From the NCBI GenBank assembly GCA_964491265.1, contig CAZBFP010000021.1, positions 1 to 64,000 on the forward strand: 64,000 bases of DNA. The letters run 5' to 3'. The stretch is from JBBAGC01 sp964491265. GTDB lineage: Bacteria > Spirochaetota > UBA4802 > UBA5550. Under the pieces are notes generated by a model that was given only the letters and a program-made list of their open reading frames with translations, did not search any database and had not been told where the DNA came from. Positions within the stretch are counted from its first letter, which is position 1; each line of letters begins with the position of its first letter. Position numbers and translations under genes: made by a program. Of the stretch, positions 1 to 8,488 are shown one piece after another.

Positions 1-13
1 TAATTTAAAGGGC

Positions 14-117
14 ACCACCGCAGGTGGTTTAGTTCAACTAAGCATAGAAGCGGCGCTCGGAGTACCTCGCTTGGGCTTCGCCACATTTTCACCTCCGCTG
101 CGCTGCGGTGAAAACGT
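14..117. other. GC-rich hairpin cluster at left edge, possible recombination site
   Basis: This stretch before hsdM holds no gene but has stacked inverted repeats. A 6-bp hairpin (ACCACC/GGTGGT) lies at 14-28 and an 8-bp one (TTTTCACC at 86-93 with GGTGAAAA at 107-114, inner arms continuing imperfectly) lies to its right. GTTCAAC just after the first hairpin fits the RYYYAAC consensus of an integron attC site, but I could not find a convincing partner GTTRRRY box. It may be an attC-like site, a terminator of the gene to the left, or a dispersed repeat. Confidence 0.3.
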
Positions 118-265
118 CGCATACGCCGGAAACGATGAACAAAACCGGCTGATGAATGCCGGAGAATAACAAGGTGTAACATTAAAAAATTAAATTGCAA
201 CATTTTTAAAGAACAGTAGATACATACACCGATAAACATTAAATCGAAAATAAAAGGAAACCAAA

Positions 266-1807
266 ATGACAAGTACACAGCAACGAGCCGAACTGCAATC
301 TCAGATCTGGAAAATCGCCAATGATGTTCGCGGGTCCGTAGACGGCTGGGATTTCAAACAATTTGTTTTAGGCACCCTTTTTTATCGATTCATCAGTGAG
401 AACTTTTCCAACTACATTGAAGCCGATGATGAAAGTATCAACTATGCCAAACTTTCCGATACTGTTATCACTCGGGAACTTAAAGATGATGCCATTAAAA
501 CAAAGGGCTATTTCATTTACCCGAGCCAGCTTTTTGAGAATATTGCTGCCACAGCTAACACAAATGAAAGCCTCAACACCGATTTGGCTGCAATATTTTC
601 TTCTATTGAGAGTTCAGCTAACGGCTATCCGTCCGAACACGATATTAAAGGCCTCTTTGCCGATTTTGATACCACCAGCAACCGGCTTGGCAATACCGTT
701 AAAGATAAAAACAGCCGTCTGGCGTCAGTGCTTAAAGGTGTGGCGGGCTTAAAATTCGGCAAGTTCGATGAAAACCACATAGACCTTTTTGGCGATGCTT
801 ACGAATATCTCATTTCCAACTATGCCGCCAATGCGGGGAAATCAGGGGGTGAATTTTTCACTCCGCAACATGTTTCCAAACTCATTGCGCAGCTTGCCAT
901 GCACAAGCTGAAATCGGTCAATAAGATCTATGACCCTGCCTGCGGTTCCGGTTCCCTGCTCCTGCAGGCGAAAAAGCACTTTGACAACCATATCATTGAA
1001 GACGGATTCTTTGGGCAGGAGATCAATCACACCACCTACAACCTTGCCCGTATGAATATGTTCCTACATAACATTAACTACGATAAGTTTAATATTGCCC
1101 TGGGCAATACGCTCATAGACCCCCATTACGGGGATGAAAAACCCTTTGATGCCATTGTTTCTAACCCGCCCTATTCGGTGACCTGGATTGGAAACGATGA
1201 CCCCACGCTGATTAACGATGAACGCTTTGCCCCTGCCGGCGTACTTGCTCCCAAGTCAAAAGCGGATTTTGCATTTGTGCTCCACGCTTTGAGCTATCTT
1301 TCGAGTAAAGGCCGGGCTGCAATTGTCTGCTTCCCCGGTATCTTTTATCGTGGGGGTGCTGAACAGAAAATCCGTAAATATCTTATAGATAATAACTTTG
1401 TTGAAACTGTAATCTCTTTAGCTCCCAATCTTTTTTACGGCACTTCCATTGCCGTTAATATTCTGGTGCTTTCCAAACACAAAACCGACAACAAAACCCA
1501 GTTTATCGATGCCAGTGCACTCTTTAAAAAAGAGACCAATAACAACATCCTCACAGATGACCATATTGCCCGGATTATGGAGGTATTTGACAATAAAGCA
1601 GATGCTGACTATTTCGCAAAATGTGTGAATAATGACGCCATCGCTCAAAACGATTATAACCTCTCCGTAAGCTCCTATGTGGTAGCCAAAGACACCCGTG
1701 AGATTATTGATATTACCGAACTGAATGAAGAGATTAAAACCACCGTGGCAAAGATTGACCGGCTCCGGGCGGAAATTGATTCAATAATTGCGGAGATTGA
1801 AGCATGA
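266..1807 (+). CDS. hsdM: Type I restriction-modification DNA methyltransferase subunit HsdM
   Basis: Adenine-N6 methyltransferase subunit of a type I restriction-modification enzyme, which needs HsdS for target recognition. The first ~130 residues are the helical HsdM N-terminal domain and the rest is the N6-Mtase fold. SAM-binding motif DPACGSG is at residues 223-229 and catalytic NPPY at 300-303. A coiled tail at the C-terminus would contact HsdS. At 513 aa the length is normal and the frame is intact. The ATG follows an AAGGAAACC ribosome site. The stop overlaps the start of the next gene by 4 nt. HsdS is reduced to a remnant, so this subunit is probably orphaned unless a specificity subunit is supplied elsewhere. 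Confidence 0.93.
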   Translation: MTSTQQRAELQSQIWKIANDVRGSVDGWDFKQFVLGTLFYRFISENFSNYIEADDESINYAKLSDTVITRELKDDAIKTKGYFIYPSQLFENIAATANTNESLNTDLAAIFSSIESSANGYPSEHDIKGLFADFDTTSNRLGNTVKDKNSRLASVLKGVAGLKFGKFDENHIDLFGDAYEYLISNYAANAGKSGGEFFTPQHVSKLIAQLAMHKLKSVNKIYDPACGSGSLLLQAKKHFDNHIIEDGFFGQEINHTTYNLARMNMFLHNINYDKFNIALGNTLIDPHYGDEKPFDAIVSNPPYSVTWIGNDDPTLINDERFAPAGVLAPKSKADFAFVLHALSYLSSKGRAAIVCFPGIFYRGGAEQKIRKYLIDNNFVETVISLAPNLFYGTSIAVNILVLSKHKTDNKTQFIDASALFKKETNNNILTDDHIARIMEVFDNKADADYFAKCVNNDAIAQNDYNLSVSSYVVAKDTREIIDITELNEEIKTTVAKIDRLRAEIDSIIAEIEA

Positions 1808-2865
1808 GTAAAAAGAAAAGACCAGTACCCACAATTCGTTCATCCGCCGCAGAGTATCTGACCTTTATTTCAGCCAGTGGAGAAGGCGGTGTTGAAGCTG
1901 TATATGCCGATGAAGACGTATGGCTCAGTCAGAAGATGATGGGGGTTCTCTATGACATAGAGACCCATACTGTCAACTACCATCTGAAGAAAATATTCTC
2001 AGACAGTGAGCTGGAAGAGGCTTCAGTTATTCGAAATTTTCGAATAACTGCCGCTGACGGTAAAAGCTACAACACTAATCATTATAATCTTTCTGCTATT
2101 ATCGCTGTCGGTTACAAGGTAAACTCCGAGCGTGCGGTACAGTTCCGGAAATGGGCAACAGGCATTATCAAAGAATACACAATCAAGGCGTATGTCATGG
2201 ATGATGAACGCCTTAAAAATGACGGTTCGATTCTTAACAAAAAATACTTCGAAGAACAGCTTGAGCGTATCCGGGAAATACGGCTATCCGAGCGCAAGTT
2301 TTATCAGAAGATTACCGACATCTATGCAACATCTATTGACTACGATGTGACAGCTGAGGCTACCAAACGCTTCTTTGCCGCTGTGCAGAACAAACTGCAC
2401 TGGGCAATTCACGGGCAGACCGCCGCAGAAGTTGTCTACAACCGGGCTGATGCCGAAAAAACCAATATGGGGTTGACATCATGGAAAGACGCACCCAATG
2501 GCAAGATTCAAAGATTTGATGTCAACATTGCAAAAAATTATCTCACCGAAAATGAAATGGCCGGATTACAAAGACTGGTCAATGCCTATCTGGATATTGC
2601 CGAAGATATGGCACAGAGACAGATCCCCATGACAATGGCAGACTGGGAAGAGCGGCTTAACCGTTTTATTGCGGCTACAGACCGGGAAATATTACAGGAC
2701 GCAGGTAAAGTCACCGCCGAAATCGCTAAAGCACATGCGATCAGTGAATTTGAAAAATACCGCATTGTACAGGACCGCCTGTACGAATCCGATTTTGATA
2801 AGCAGATAAAGATACTGGAAAGCCCTGAAAATAAACTAAACAGACGCGAGGGCGATGATGAGTAA
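1804..2865 (+). CDS. RhuM family protein
   Basis: This 353-aa protein belongs to the RhuM family (named after the Salmonella pathogenicity-island gene). It shows the usual order: an N-terminal region with the YADEDVWLSQKMM and NYHLKKIF segments, then a helical C-terminal half with the HGQTAAEVVYNRADAEK signature. The biochemical role of the family is not settled. RhuM genes are often inserted between hsdM and hsdS of type I restriction loci, which is the position here. The ATGA overlap with hsdM shows translational coupling. The gene appears intact although the restriction genes behind it are broken. Confidence 0.85.
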   Translation: MSKKKRPVPTIRSSAAEYLTFISASGEGGVEAVYADEDVWLSQKMMGVLYDIETHTVNYHLKKIFSDSELEEASVIRNFRITAADGKSYNTNHYNLSAIIAVGYKVNSERAVQFRKWATGIIKEYTIKAYVMDDERLKNDGSILNKKYFEEQLERIREIRLSERKFYQKITDIYATSIDYDVTAEATKRFFAAVQNKLHWAIHGQTAAEVVYNRADAEKTNMGLTSWKDAPNGKIQRFDVNIAKNYLTENEMAGLQRLVNAYLDIAEDMAQRQIPMTMADWEERLNRFIAATDREILQDAGKVTAEIAKAHAISEFEKYRIVQDRLYESDFDKQIKILESPENKLNRREGDDE

Positions 2866-2920
2866 GAAGAATTTTATGGAGAGGCTACTTGCTGGGGTGG
2901 CGGTTATCTGGAAGTGGTGA
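2858..2920 (+). pseudogene. hsdS remnant (first 20 codons only)
   Basis: An ATG at 2858 overlaps the end of rhuM and opens a 20-codon frame beginning MSKKNFMERLLAGV, which is the conserved beginning of HsdS proteins found after rhuM. It then runs into a TGA at 2918-2920. The rest of the specificity subunit (about 400 residues with two target-recognition domains) is absent. Sequence from the 3' end of hsdR follows at once, so this is the left side of a deletion joint. Confidence 0.75.
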
Positions 2921-3768
2921 AAGAATTAAAAGAACGGTTCCCCAAGCCCGATGAAATCGTTAAAGAAAAGGATAAAAGAGACTTCGCTAAACTCTTTGGT
3001 GAATACCTGCGTGTCGAAAACATTCTGCAGAACTACGATGAGTTTGCCGGCCTTAAAGCCCTGCAGAATGTCGATATGTCCGACCCGACAGCTGTTGAAG
3101 AGTTTAAAGCTGTTCACTATCTTAGCGACGCCGATATAGAAGCAATGCAGAAAGTACCTGTACCGGCTGACCGTACGATACAGGACTATCGTTCAACCTA
3201 TAACGATATCCGTGACTGGATACGCCGTGAACAAACAGGCCAGGAAAAAGAATCCTCCACCATTGACTGGGGCGATATTCTCTTTGAAGTAGATCTTCTG
3301 AAATCACAGGAGATTAACCTGGACTATATTCTTGAACTGATTTTTGAAAACAGTAAAAAGGTAAAAGATAAAGCGTCATTGGTAGAAGAAGTACGACGTT
3401 TAATCCGTGCCAGCATTGGGAACCGCGCGAAAGAGAGCCTAGTGGTGGATTTTATCAACCAGACTAACCTGGACAGCATTCTCGATAAAGCCAGCATCAT
3501 CGATGCCTTTTTCGCCTTCGCCCAGGCAGAACAGCGTCGTGAAGCAGAAGAATTAATCAGTTCAGAAAACCTCAATGAAGATGCGGCAAAACGGTATATC
3601 CTTGCATCATTGAAGCGGGAATACGCCAGCGAAAACGGCACCGAACTTAATGCCATCCTCCCGAAAATGAGCCCGCTCAATCCGCAATATTTAACTATAA
3701 AGCAAAACATCTTTCGAAAAATCGCCGCTTTTGTAGAGAAGTTTAAAGGCGTTGGGGGAACGGTTTAA
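2914..3768 (+). pseudogene. HsdR C-terminal fragment (type I restriction endonuclease remnant)
   Basis: The 284 residues resemble the helical C-terminal region of the type I restriction subunit, recognisable from segments such as FPKPDEIVKE, LFGEYLRVENILQNYDEF and the following helices. The nuclease domain and the two helicase lobes, roughly 700 residues, are missing. The frame begins immediately after the hsdS stub with no ribosome site of its own; GTG codons at 2914 and 2917 are the only nearby starts. A deletion from within hsdS to late hsdR explains the arrangement. Whether the fragment is still translated is unknown, but it cannot cut DNA. Confidence 0.8.
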
Positions 3769-3972
3769 TTCTTTGGTGTAAAATGCAGGGATTCTTCCTT
3801 TCCAGATTAGCATATTCCTGATTATCATCAGCAGCATATGAGTTTTTATCATCTCTGGAGATTAAATATTATTTTTGTTCCAGGAAAAAGCTCTTGATAA
3901 AAAACAGTACATGATTTTTTAAGCAATTGTGCTGCTGTGGAGAATTTTTCGTATTCGGACCCTGATCATGGA

Positions 3973-3987
3973 GGTTTCGGGGAAACC
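3973..3987 (+). promoter_or_regulatory. Leader hairpin before the 132-aa gene
   Basis: GGTTTC and GAAACC form a 6-bp stem with a GGG loop, ending a few bases before the GTGAGG ribosome site of the gene starting at 4002. The rest of 3769-4001 is AT-rich and shows no gene. The hairpin may be part of a promoter or translational control site; function is not proven. Confidence 0.3.
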
Positions 3988-4001
3988 GTAGTGAGGTTAA
4001 A

Positions 4002-4400
4002 ATGGTTTATAGTCATGAAGTAAGACAATTTGACGCTAAATTGAAAAAGATTTTCGATCTTATTGACGATTATCTTGAAAACAATTACGGCACTAAATAT
4101 CAGTTGCATCCAAACAGGCCAAGGCGGGGTGAAACAGCAAATAAAGCCAGCGATGGGCTTTTTAATGTGGGAGCCAGTTTTAGTGCCGGTTACGGATCAG
4201 TGTATGGGAGGGGTTATGTTGTGGATGTTCATATCGCAACTCTTGATAATATTCCGGAAACTGTTCAAAAACAGATCGAAAAAGAAATTGCTGATTTATT
4301 GAAAAAAATTATTCCCGAACATTTTCCGGGCCAGGATATTAAGATTAATCGGGACGGAAGAATTCTGAAAATACACGGAGAATTAATCCTTCAAAAATAA
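4002..4400 (+). CDS. Hypothetical protein, 132 aa
   Basis: I do not recognise this family. It is a soluble, charged alpha/beta protein without a signal peptide or membrane segment. The N-terminal half contains helices (FDAKLKKIFDLIDDYLE), followed by a glycine-rich strand region (SFSAGYGSVYGRGYVVDV), a second helix (VQKQIEKEIADLLKKI) and a short strand tail. A GTGAGG ribosome site stands in front of the ATG. It lies alone in the accessory region between the restriction relic and the PD-(D/E)XK gene. The alternating hydrophobic pattern and intact frame suggest a real protein; role unknown. Confidence 0.6.
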   Translation: MVYSHEVRQFDAKLKKIFDLIDDYLENNYGTKYQLHPNRPRRGETANKASDGLFNVGASFSAGYGSVYGRGYVVDVHIATLDNIPETVQKQIEKEIADLLKKIIPEHFPGQDIKINRDGRILKIHGELILQK

Positions 4401-4416
4401 TTATAACTATCATTAA

Positions 4417-4518
4417 AAGCTAAGACACAAAGGAATAGATGCGCCCGAAATCAACACAGATGAAGGGATTTTTCTTAATCAGCAGTTGCTGGATAATGGG
4501 CTGGCTATCAAGGCATAA
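4417..4518 (+). pseudogene. Short unidentified gene remnant
   Basis: One frame across this gap reads as protein-like sequence with no start codon: the segment GIDAPEINTDEGIFLNQQLL is followed by a short hydrophobic tail and a TAA. It has the look of a broken gene end rather than random AT-rich DNA. I cannot assign a family. The remainder of 4519-4709 is GC-rich non-coding sequence in which I see no gene. Confidence 0.25.
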
Positions 4519-4709
4519 TTACACATAAATTTTTTTCAGCTCTGTCTAACATCAATAATCCCGTTTATCGTTGAAGGGGCCGGCCTCCTACAGGATTCTG
4601 GTTTACCTGGGATATTCAAGGGGAATGTTTGGTGAGGTAGGGTGGTTTTTGGTATGGGGGAAGTCCTTCCACGCGACTGGAGCGGGCGAAGGGGTGCGCT
4701 AAATTAATA

Positions 4710-4738
4710 TTGACATAAGCAATGAAATAATATATCAG
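4710..4738 (+). promoter_or_regulatory. Probable sigma-70 type promoter for the PD-(D/E)XK gene
   Basis: A perfect TTGACA at 4710-4715 is followed, 17 bases later, by TATCAG at 4733-4738 (TATATC two bases earlier is an alternative). The start codon lies at 4788, giving a leader of about 40 nt. Confidence 0.5.
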
Positions 4739-4787
4739 ATTTAACTATACAAAAATTAATTGTTGAGTAAATATAAAGAGGCGAAAA

Positions 4788-5963
4788 ATGCAATTAAACG
4801 TTTTTTTAAAACAGATATATGATATAACTAAATATCATGAAAATATAGCAAATATCACAGGAGAAAATTTCAATATATTTAGAATACTTGGACTATCAAC
4901 TGATGAATTAAGCCATACATCATTTATTGCTTCACTCTTAAATCCTAAAGGAAGTCATGGCCGAGGGGAAGCATTTCTTGTATTATTTTTAGAAGAAGTT
5001 AATATTCAAGACTTTAAAGTATTGAATGCGAAGCTTGAGAAAGAAAAAAATATCGGGCCAATTGACAGAGAATATCAAAATGGCGGTCAAATTGACATAC
5101 TAATAACAGATAATTCAAATAACCAAATTATTATTGAGAATAAAATATATGCAAAAGATCAAAAAAACCAACTCCTACGATATAGTAATTATAATAAAAA
5201 AGCAAAAATATTTTACTTAACTTTAGATGGAACCGATGCCAGTCCTTATAGTTTAGGCAGCTTAGGGTCAGAAAGTTATATAAGGATATCTTATAGTGAA
5301 ACAATTCTAAAATGGTTAGAAAAATGCAGAAAAGAATCGGCCAGTTTCCCTTTACTGCGGGAAACTATTTCGCAATACATTTTTTTACTAAAAAAAATAA
5401 CCCAACAAGCAAGGAGTCAGGAAATGGGAAATGATATAATTGGTACTATAATGAGCGATATAAAGAATATTGAATCAGCATTCTCAATAGCGAAGAATAT
5501 GAAAAAGCTAAAAAAACAGATTATTATTACTAAATTATTACCTTCACTCAAGGAAATGGCAGAAAGAAATGAATTAGAATTTTCCTTAATTAATGATAAT
5601 TATTTTGAAGCAAATTGGGGTTTTGATTTCAAAAAAGAAGAATGGAAGAATTATAAATTACGATTTAAATTTTTAGCTGCTGGTTTCAAAAATTTTATTT
5701 ATGGCTTTAATAGTGATAATGACGTTTTAAAAATACATGATACACTGAAAGTGATTTCTGATACTGAATGGAAGGTGGGTATACAGACACGCGCATATAA
5801 ATCTTTGGGAAATTATAGAGATTGGGATGACAAAGTTTTTATAATTTTATCTTCAGATAGATCAGAAAAAGAAAATGATTTAATAGAAATTATAGAAATA
5901 AAAATTAAAGAATTATTAGCGTTAACTGAAAGATTTAAAGATGAAAAAGGATTAACATTATAG
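4788..5963 (+). CDS. PD-(D/E)XK nuclease superfamily protein
   Basis: This 391-aa protein carries the PDDEXK_4-type core: an N-terminal helix with LSHTSFIASLLNP, then GQIDILI with D103 and IIIENKI with E117 and K119, spaced as the metal-binding D...ExK of the superfamily, followed by a predicted helix and the FYLTLDG strand. The C-terminal ~200 residues are helical with no domain I recognise. The gene is much more AT-rich than the window average, which points to transfer. It has its own promoter and an AGAGGCGAAAA ribosome region. Proteins of this class are frequent in defence islands, but the substrate cannot be read from sequence. Confidence 0.75.
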   Translation: MQLNVFLKQIYDITKYHENIANITGENFNIFRILGLSTDELSHTSFIASLLNPKGSHGRGEAFLVLFLEEVNIQDFKVLNAKLEKEKNIGPIDREYQNGGQIDILITDNSNNQIIIENKIYAKDQKNQLLRYSNYNKKAKIFYLTLDGTDASPYSLGSLGSESYIRISYSETILKWLEKCRKESASFPLLRETISQYIFLLKKITQQARSQEMGNDIIGTIMSDIKNIESAFSIAKNMKKLKKQIIITKLLPSLKEMAERNELEFSLINDNYFEANWGFDFKKEEWKNYKLRFKFLAAGFKNFIYGFNSDNDVLKIHDTLKVISDTEWKVGIQTRAYKSLGNYRDWDDKVFIILSSDRSEKENDLIEIIEIKIKELLALTERFKDEKGLTL

Positions 5964-6003
5964 TTCTAACTACTACTGCTGCCAAAGAAAATAGTATTTA
6001 AGA

Positions 6004-6717
6004 TTAGACCGGAGTATCCACAAGAAAATGCTTTATTACAGATTTTATAGTTTCAAGAGGTGCTCTGTTTTGATATATTTCTGATACTTTGTAAATAGTC
6101 TCCATTAAACTGCCAATTATTGAAAAATTCGGGGGTATTTTTTTAGCAATATCTTTTAACATTTCAACAGTAAAACGAAACAGATTCTCTTTTGCCAGCA
6201 GCTGGAGATAGGCTAGTCTGGATTCAAAACCGGGAGGATCTATTTTGATAATTAAACTGTTACCTTCCCTTAACAGTCCATGGTTGCCAAGTGTCATATT
6301 CAGTGGAGAATCACATGATGAAACAACAACCTGCTTACTTAAATGCTGAAGATGGGAAATTATATGCAATAATTCTTGTTGAGTTTCAGGTTTATCCTTT
6401 AAATAATCCAGATCATCAATCAGGAGAATATCGGTATTACGGTATTTTACTTTAAATTCATTTTGTTTATTCATTTGTATAGAAGAAATAAACTCCTCAA
6501 CTAATATGTTCACCGGTACATACTTTATGTCCATATCCGGCATGGTATTATATAAATGATTTTTTATAGCTTTTAAAAGATGACTTTTCCCAAGTCCGGA
6601 TTTCCCATATAGAAAAAACGGATTAGAATTTCTCCTCGGAGGAGATGCTATTTCTTTGGCAATTGCATAAGCCAGTTTATTCTCGGGACATATAAAAAAA
6701 TTTTCAAATGACTGCAT
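6004..6717 (-). CDS. DnaA-like AAA+ ATPase lacking the DNA-binding domain
   Basis: The 237 residues match only domain III of the replication initiator DnaA. Walker A GKSGLGKS is at 38-45, Walker B LLIDDLDYL has D101-D102, a sensor I segment VVVSSCDSP follows, and IDPPGFESRLAYLQ corresponds to the DnaA IEPPELETR region. The N-terminal interaction domain and the C-terminal helix-turn-helix (domain IV) are absent, making it Hda-sized. The sensor II arginine segment of DnaA (RELEGAL) is replaced by IIGSLMETI, so ATP handling may differ. It is the last gene of a five-gene cassette, 23 bp after the exonuclease gene. It could be an Hda-type regulator, but its setting suggests an accessory role. Confidence 0.8.
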   Translation of the reverse strand: MQSFENFFICPENKLAYAIAKEIASPPRRNSNPFFLYGKSGLGKSHLLKAIKNHLYNTMPDMDIKYVPVNILVEEFISSIQMNKQNEFKVKYRNTDILLIDDLDYLKDKPETQQELLHIISHLQHLSKQVVVSSCDSPLNMTLGNHGLLREGNSLIIKIDPPGFESRLAYLQLLAKENLFRFTVEMLKDIAKKIPPNFSIIGSLMETIYKVSEIYQNRAPLETIKSVIKHFLVDTPV

Positions 6718-6740
6718 AATAATTCAACCTCATTATTAAA

Positions 6741-7241
6741 TCACAGATGTATGGTTAAAAAATTAATCATAATCCTGGCACATGCCAGGGCATCGGATAA
6801 TGCATTATGGTGTTCAAGTTCGATGCCGTAATGGAGACAGACTTTATCGAGAGAATTGCTTTTAAGTTTCAGCCTGTTTCTGGAGAGCTGTAATGAACAT
6901 TTATATTCTGCCCCGGGTATCTTAAGACCGTAGTGACTGCAGCATGTATCCATTACTGAGCGGTCAAAAGATGCGTTGTGAGCAGCGATAAAATCAGTTT
7001 TTTTAAAATATTTCTGAATATCTGGCCAGATATCATTGAAGGCTGGTTTGTCTTTTACATCTCTCCAGGTTATTCCATGAACACCTGTATAAACAAAATA
7101 ATTCTCCGGAGGTTTTATCAGAGCATAGAATTGATCAGTGATAACAAAATTTTCTACAGAGACAATACTCAAGGCGCATGCGCTGTTCCTATTATTATTT
7201 GCAGTTTCAAAATCAAGGGCAATAAACCGGTTATTTTTCAA
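6741..7241 (-). CDS. DEDDh 3'-5' exonuclease (DnaQ/epsilon-like)
   Basis: A 166-aa single-domain exonuclease of the DnaQ-like superfamily. Exo I is LDFETA with D10 and E12, Exo II is AAHNASFDRSVMD with D93, and Exo III is HNALSDA with H145 and D150, so all five DEDDh residues are present. It lacks polymerase-binding or BRCT extensions. Expected activity is metal-dependent 3'-5' removal of nucleotides from DNA or RNA ends. It lies 24-25 bp downstream of the WG-repeat gene and directly ahead of the DnaA-like gene, evidently one transcript. Such stand-alone exonucleases occur both in housekeeping and in defence operons. Confidence 0.87.
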   Translation of the reverse strand: MKNNRFIALDFETANNNRNSACALSIVSVENFVITDQFYALIKPPENYFVYTGVHGITWRDVKDKPAFNDIWPDIQKYFKKTDFIAAHNASFDRSVMDTCCSHYGLKIPGAEYKCSLQLSRNRLKLKSNSLDKVCLHYGIELEHHNALSDALACARIMINFLTIHL

Positions 7242-7265
7242 TTCTTATCTCCATAAATTAATACT

Positions 7266-7889
7266 TTATTCACCTATATTTCTCAGGAATAGAGGGTTCT
7301 TTATGAAACCCCATTTATTCCCTATACAGACAAGGGCTTTTCTGTTCCTGAAACTGAAGGCATTGTCAAAAACCGGATCTATAATCATTTCACCTTTTTT
7401 ATCAATAAAGCCGCTTTTCCAGTTAACAGATACTGCTGCCAGTCCTTCGGAGAAAGCTTGTGCATGGAGATATTGCGGCTTAATAACTATATTACCTTCT
7501 CCATCAGCAAAACCAAACATTTTTATTTCTGATATTATTTCATGTTTATTGATAATAACTGTTTCCCAATCTTTTACTGCAAACATTGTCAGTCCATCAC
7601 TGAAGTCATCGGGGAATTCATCAAATTGCGGCTTAATTATCATTAAGCCCTGCCGGTTAATAAAGCCCCATTTATAATTATGAAGTACACATGCTAAACC
7701 TTCTGAAAAATCAAGAGCCGCATCAAATTGTGCATCTATTGCAATGTTTAATTCCTGATCAATATAACCCCACTTACCTTCAATGCGGAAAGATGCAAGC
7801 CCCTCATGAAAATCGTCAATATGATCATACAGGGGCTCCATTACCCAGGAAACATTTTTGAATAATGATTTTTTTTGTCTATTTCTCAT
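7266..7889 (-). CDS. WG-repeat protein
   Basis: The 207 residues are built from about five WG (KWG) repeats of ~40 residues: GKWGYIDQELNIAID, YKWGFINRQGLMIIKPQF, MFGFADGEGNIVIKPQY, KSGFIDKKGEMIIDPVF and a final NKWGFIKNP. These form beta-rich modules thought to mediate protein contacts. No signal peptide is seen, so a cytoplasmic location is likely. It is gene three of the minus-strand cassette. WG repeats are common in spirochaetes and Bacteroidetes and by themselves say little about function. In this operon the protein could be a scaffold or a sensor partner of the exonuclease or AAA+ protein. Confidence 0.83.
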   Translation of the reverse strand: MRNRQKKSLFKNVSWVMEPLYDHIDDFHEGLASFRIEGKWGYIDQELNIAIDAQFDAALDFSEGLACVLHNYKWGFINRQGLMIIKPQFDEFPDDFSDGLTMFAVKDWETVIINKHEIISEIKMFGFADGEGNIVIKPQYLHAQAFSEGLAAVSVNWKSGFIDKKGEMIIDPVFDNAFSFRNRKALVCIGNKWGFIKNPLFLRNIGE

Positions 7890-7934
7890 AATAAAATTAA
7901 TAATATGATAGTGATCTTCAAACTCACAGCATTG

Positions 7935-8186
7935 TTATAATGCTGGTGCATGCTTTCCCTTGTTTGAACCGTCCGGATGCCTTGAACAGGAGCTGGCAGT
8001 TAAACTTGATATGCTAGAAAATTTAGTCCCGCAATACTTACAGAAATATTGAGGTTTCTCTCCACCTTCATAAAGCTTATGTTTACCTTTGTTTGAACCA
8101 GCGGGATGCCTTGGACACGAACTTGCCGTTAAGCTTGAAATGCTTGATGCTTTATTCCCGCAATACTCACATATAAAATTTGCCAT
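7935..8186 (-). CDS. Tandem zinc-ribbon small protein
   Basis: The 83-aa protein consists of two almost identical ~33-residue units: CEYCGNKASSISSLTASSC then RHPAGSNKGKH, and CKYCGTKFSSISSLTASSC then RHPDGSNKGKH, joined by a short linker. Each has CxxC followed by a later C...H, a plausible zinc site. The third-position codons differ while the residues agree, so the unit is under selection. It is the second gene of the cassette, 8 bp after the 97-aa gene. A role in nucleic-acid or protein binding is plausible but unproven. Confidence 0.78.
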   Translation of the reverse strand: MANFICEYCGNKASSISSLTASSCPRHPAGSNKGKHKLYEGGEKPQYFCKYCGTKFSSISSLTASSCSRHPDGSNKGKHAPAL

Positions 8187-8194
8187 AATATCTC

Positions 8195-8488
8195 CTATAT
8201 TCTTTTAATTTTGCTGCGTTGATTCTTCTCATGAAGTTCACGTAATGTATGATCTTCAAAAGTCCATAAGCTGAACAAATCTGATTCTTCATTAAAATCT
8301 TTACCCATGAGAACTCTTGTTGCACTTTTGATACTTCTTAATACACCGGATTCCCATTGAATTAAAGTACCTCCATTACCAGGGACTCCAGCACCTGAGC
8401 CTACTTTATATTCTACTTGAGCAGGTTCAAAAATAATAGTATCACCTATCTTTATACCAATTGTTCCGAAATCAATTTTATCATTCAT
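8195..8488 (-). CDS. Hypothetical protein, 97 aa, first gene of the cassette
   Basis: I do not recognise the family with certainty. The first 60 residues form a small beta-rich domain (IGIKIGDTIIFEP, KVGSGAGVPGNGGTLIQWESG) with a glycine-rich turn. The rest is charged and helical, ending in a basic tail (KNQRSKIKRI). It has no signal or membrane segment. It is the promoter-proximal gene of the minus-strand cassette, divergent from the WYL regulator. The basic tail would suit nucleic-acid binding; that is inference only. Confidence 0.6.
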   Translation of the reverse strand: MNDKIDFGTIGIKIGDTIIFEPAQVEYKVGSGAGVPGNGGTLIQWESGVLRSIKSATRVLMGKDFNEESDLFSLWTFEDHTLRELHEKNQRSKIKRI

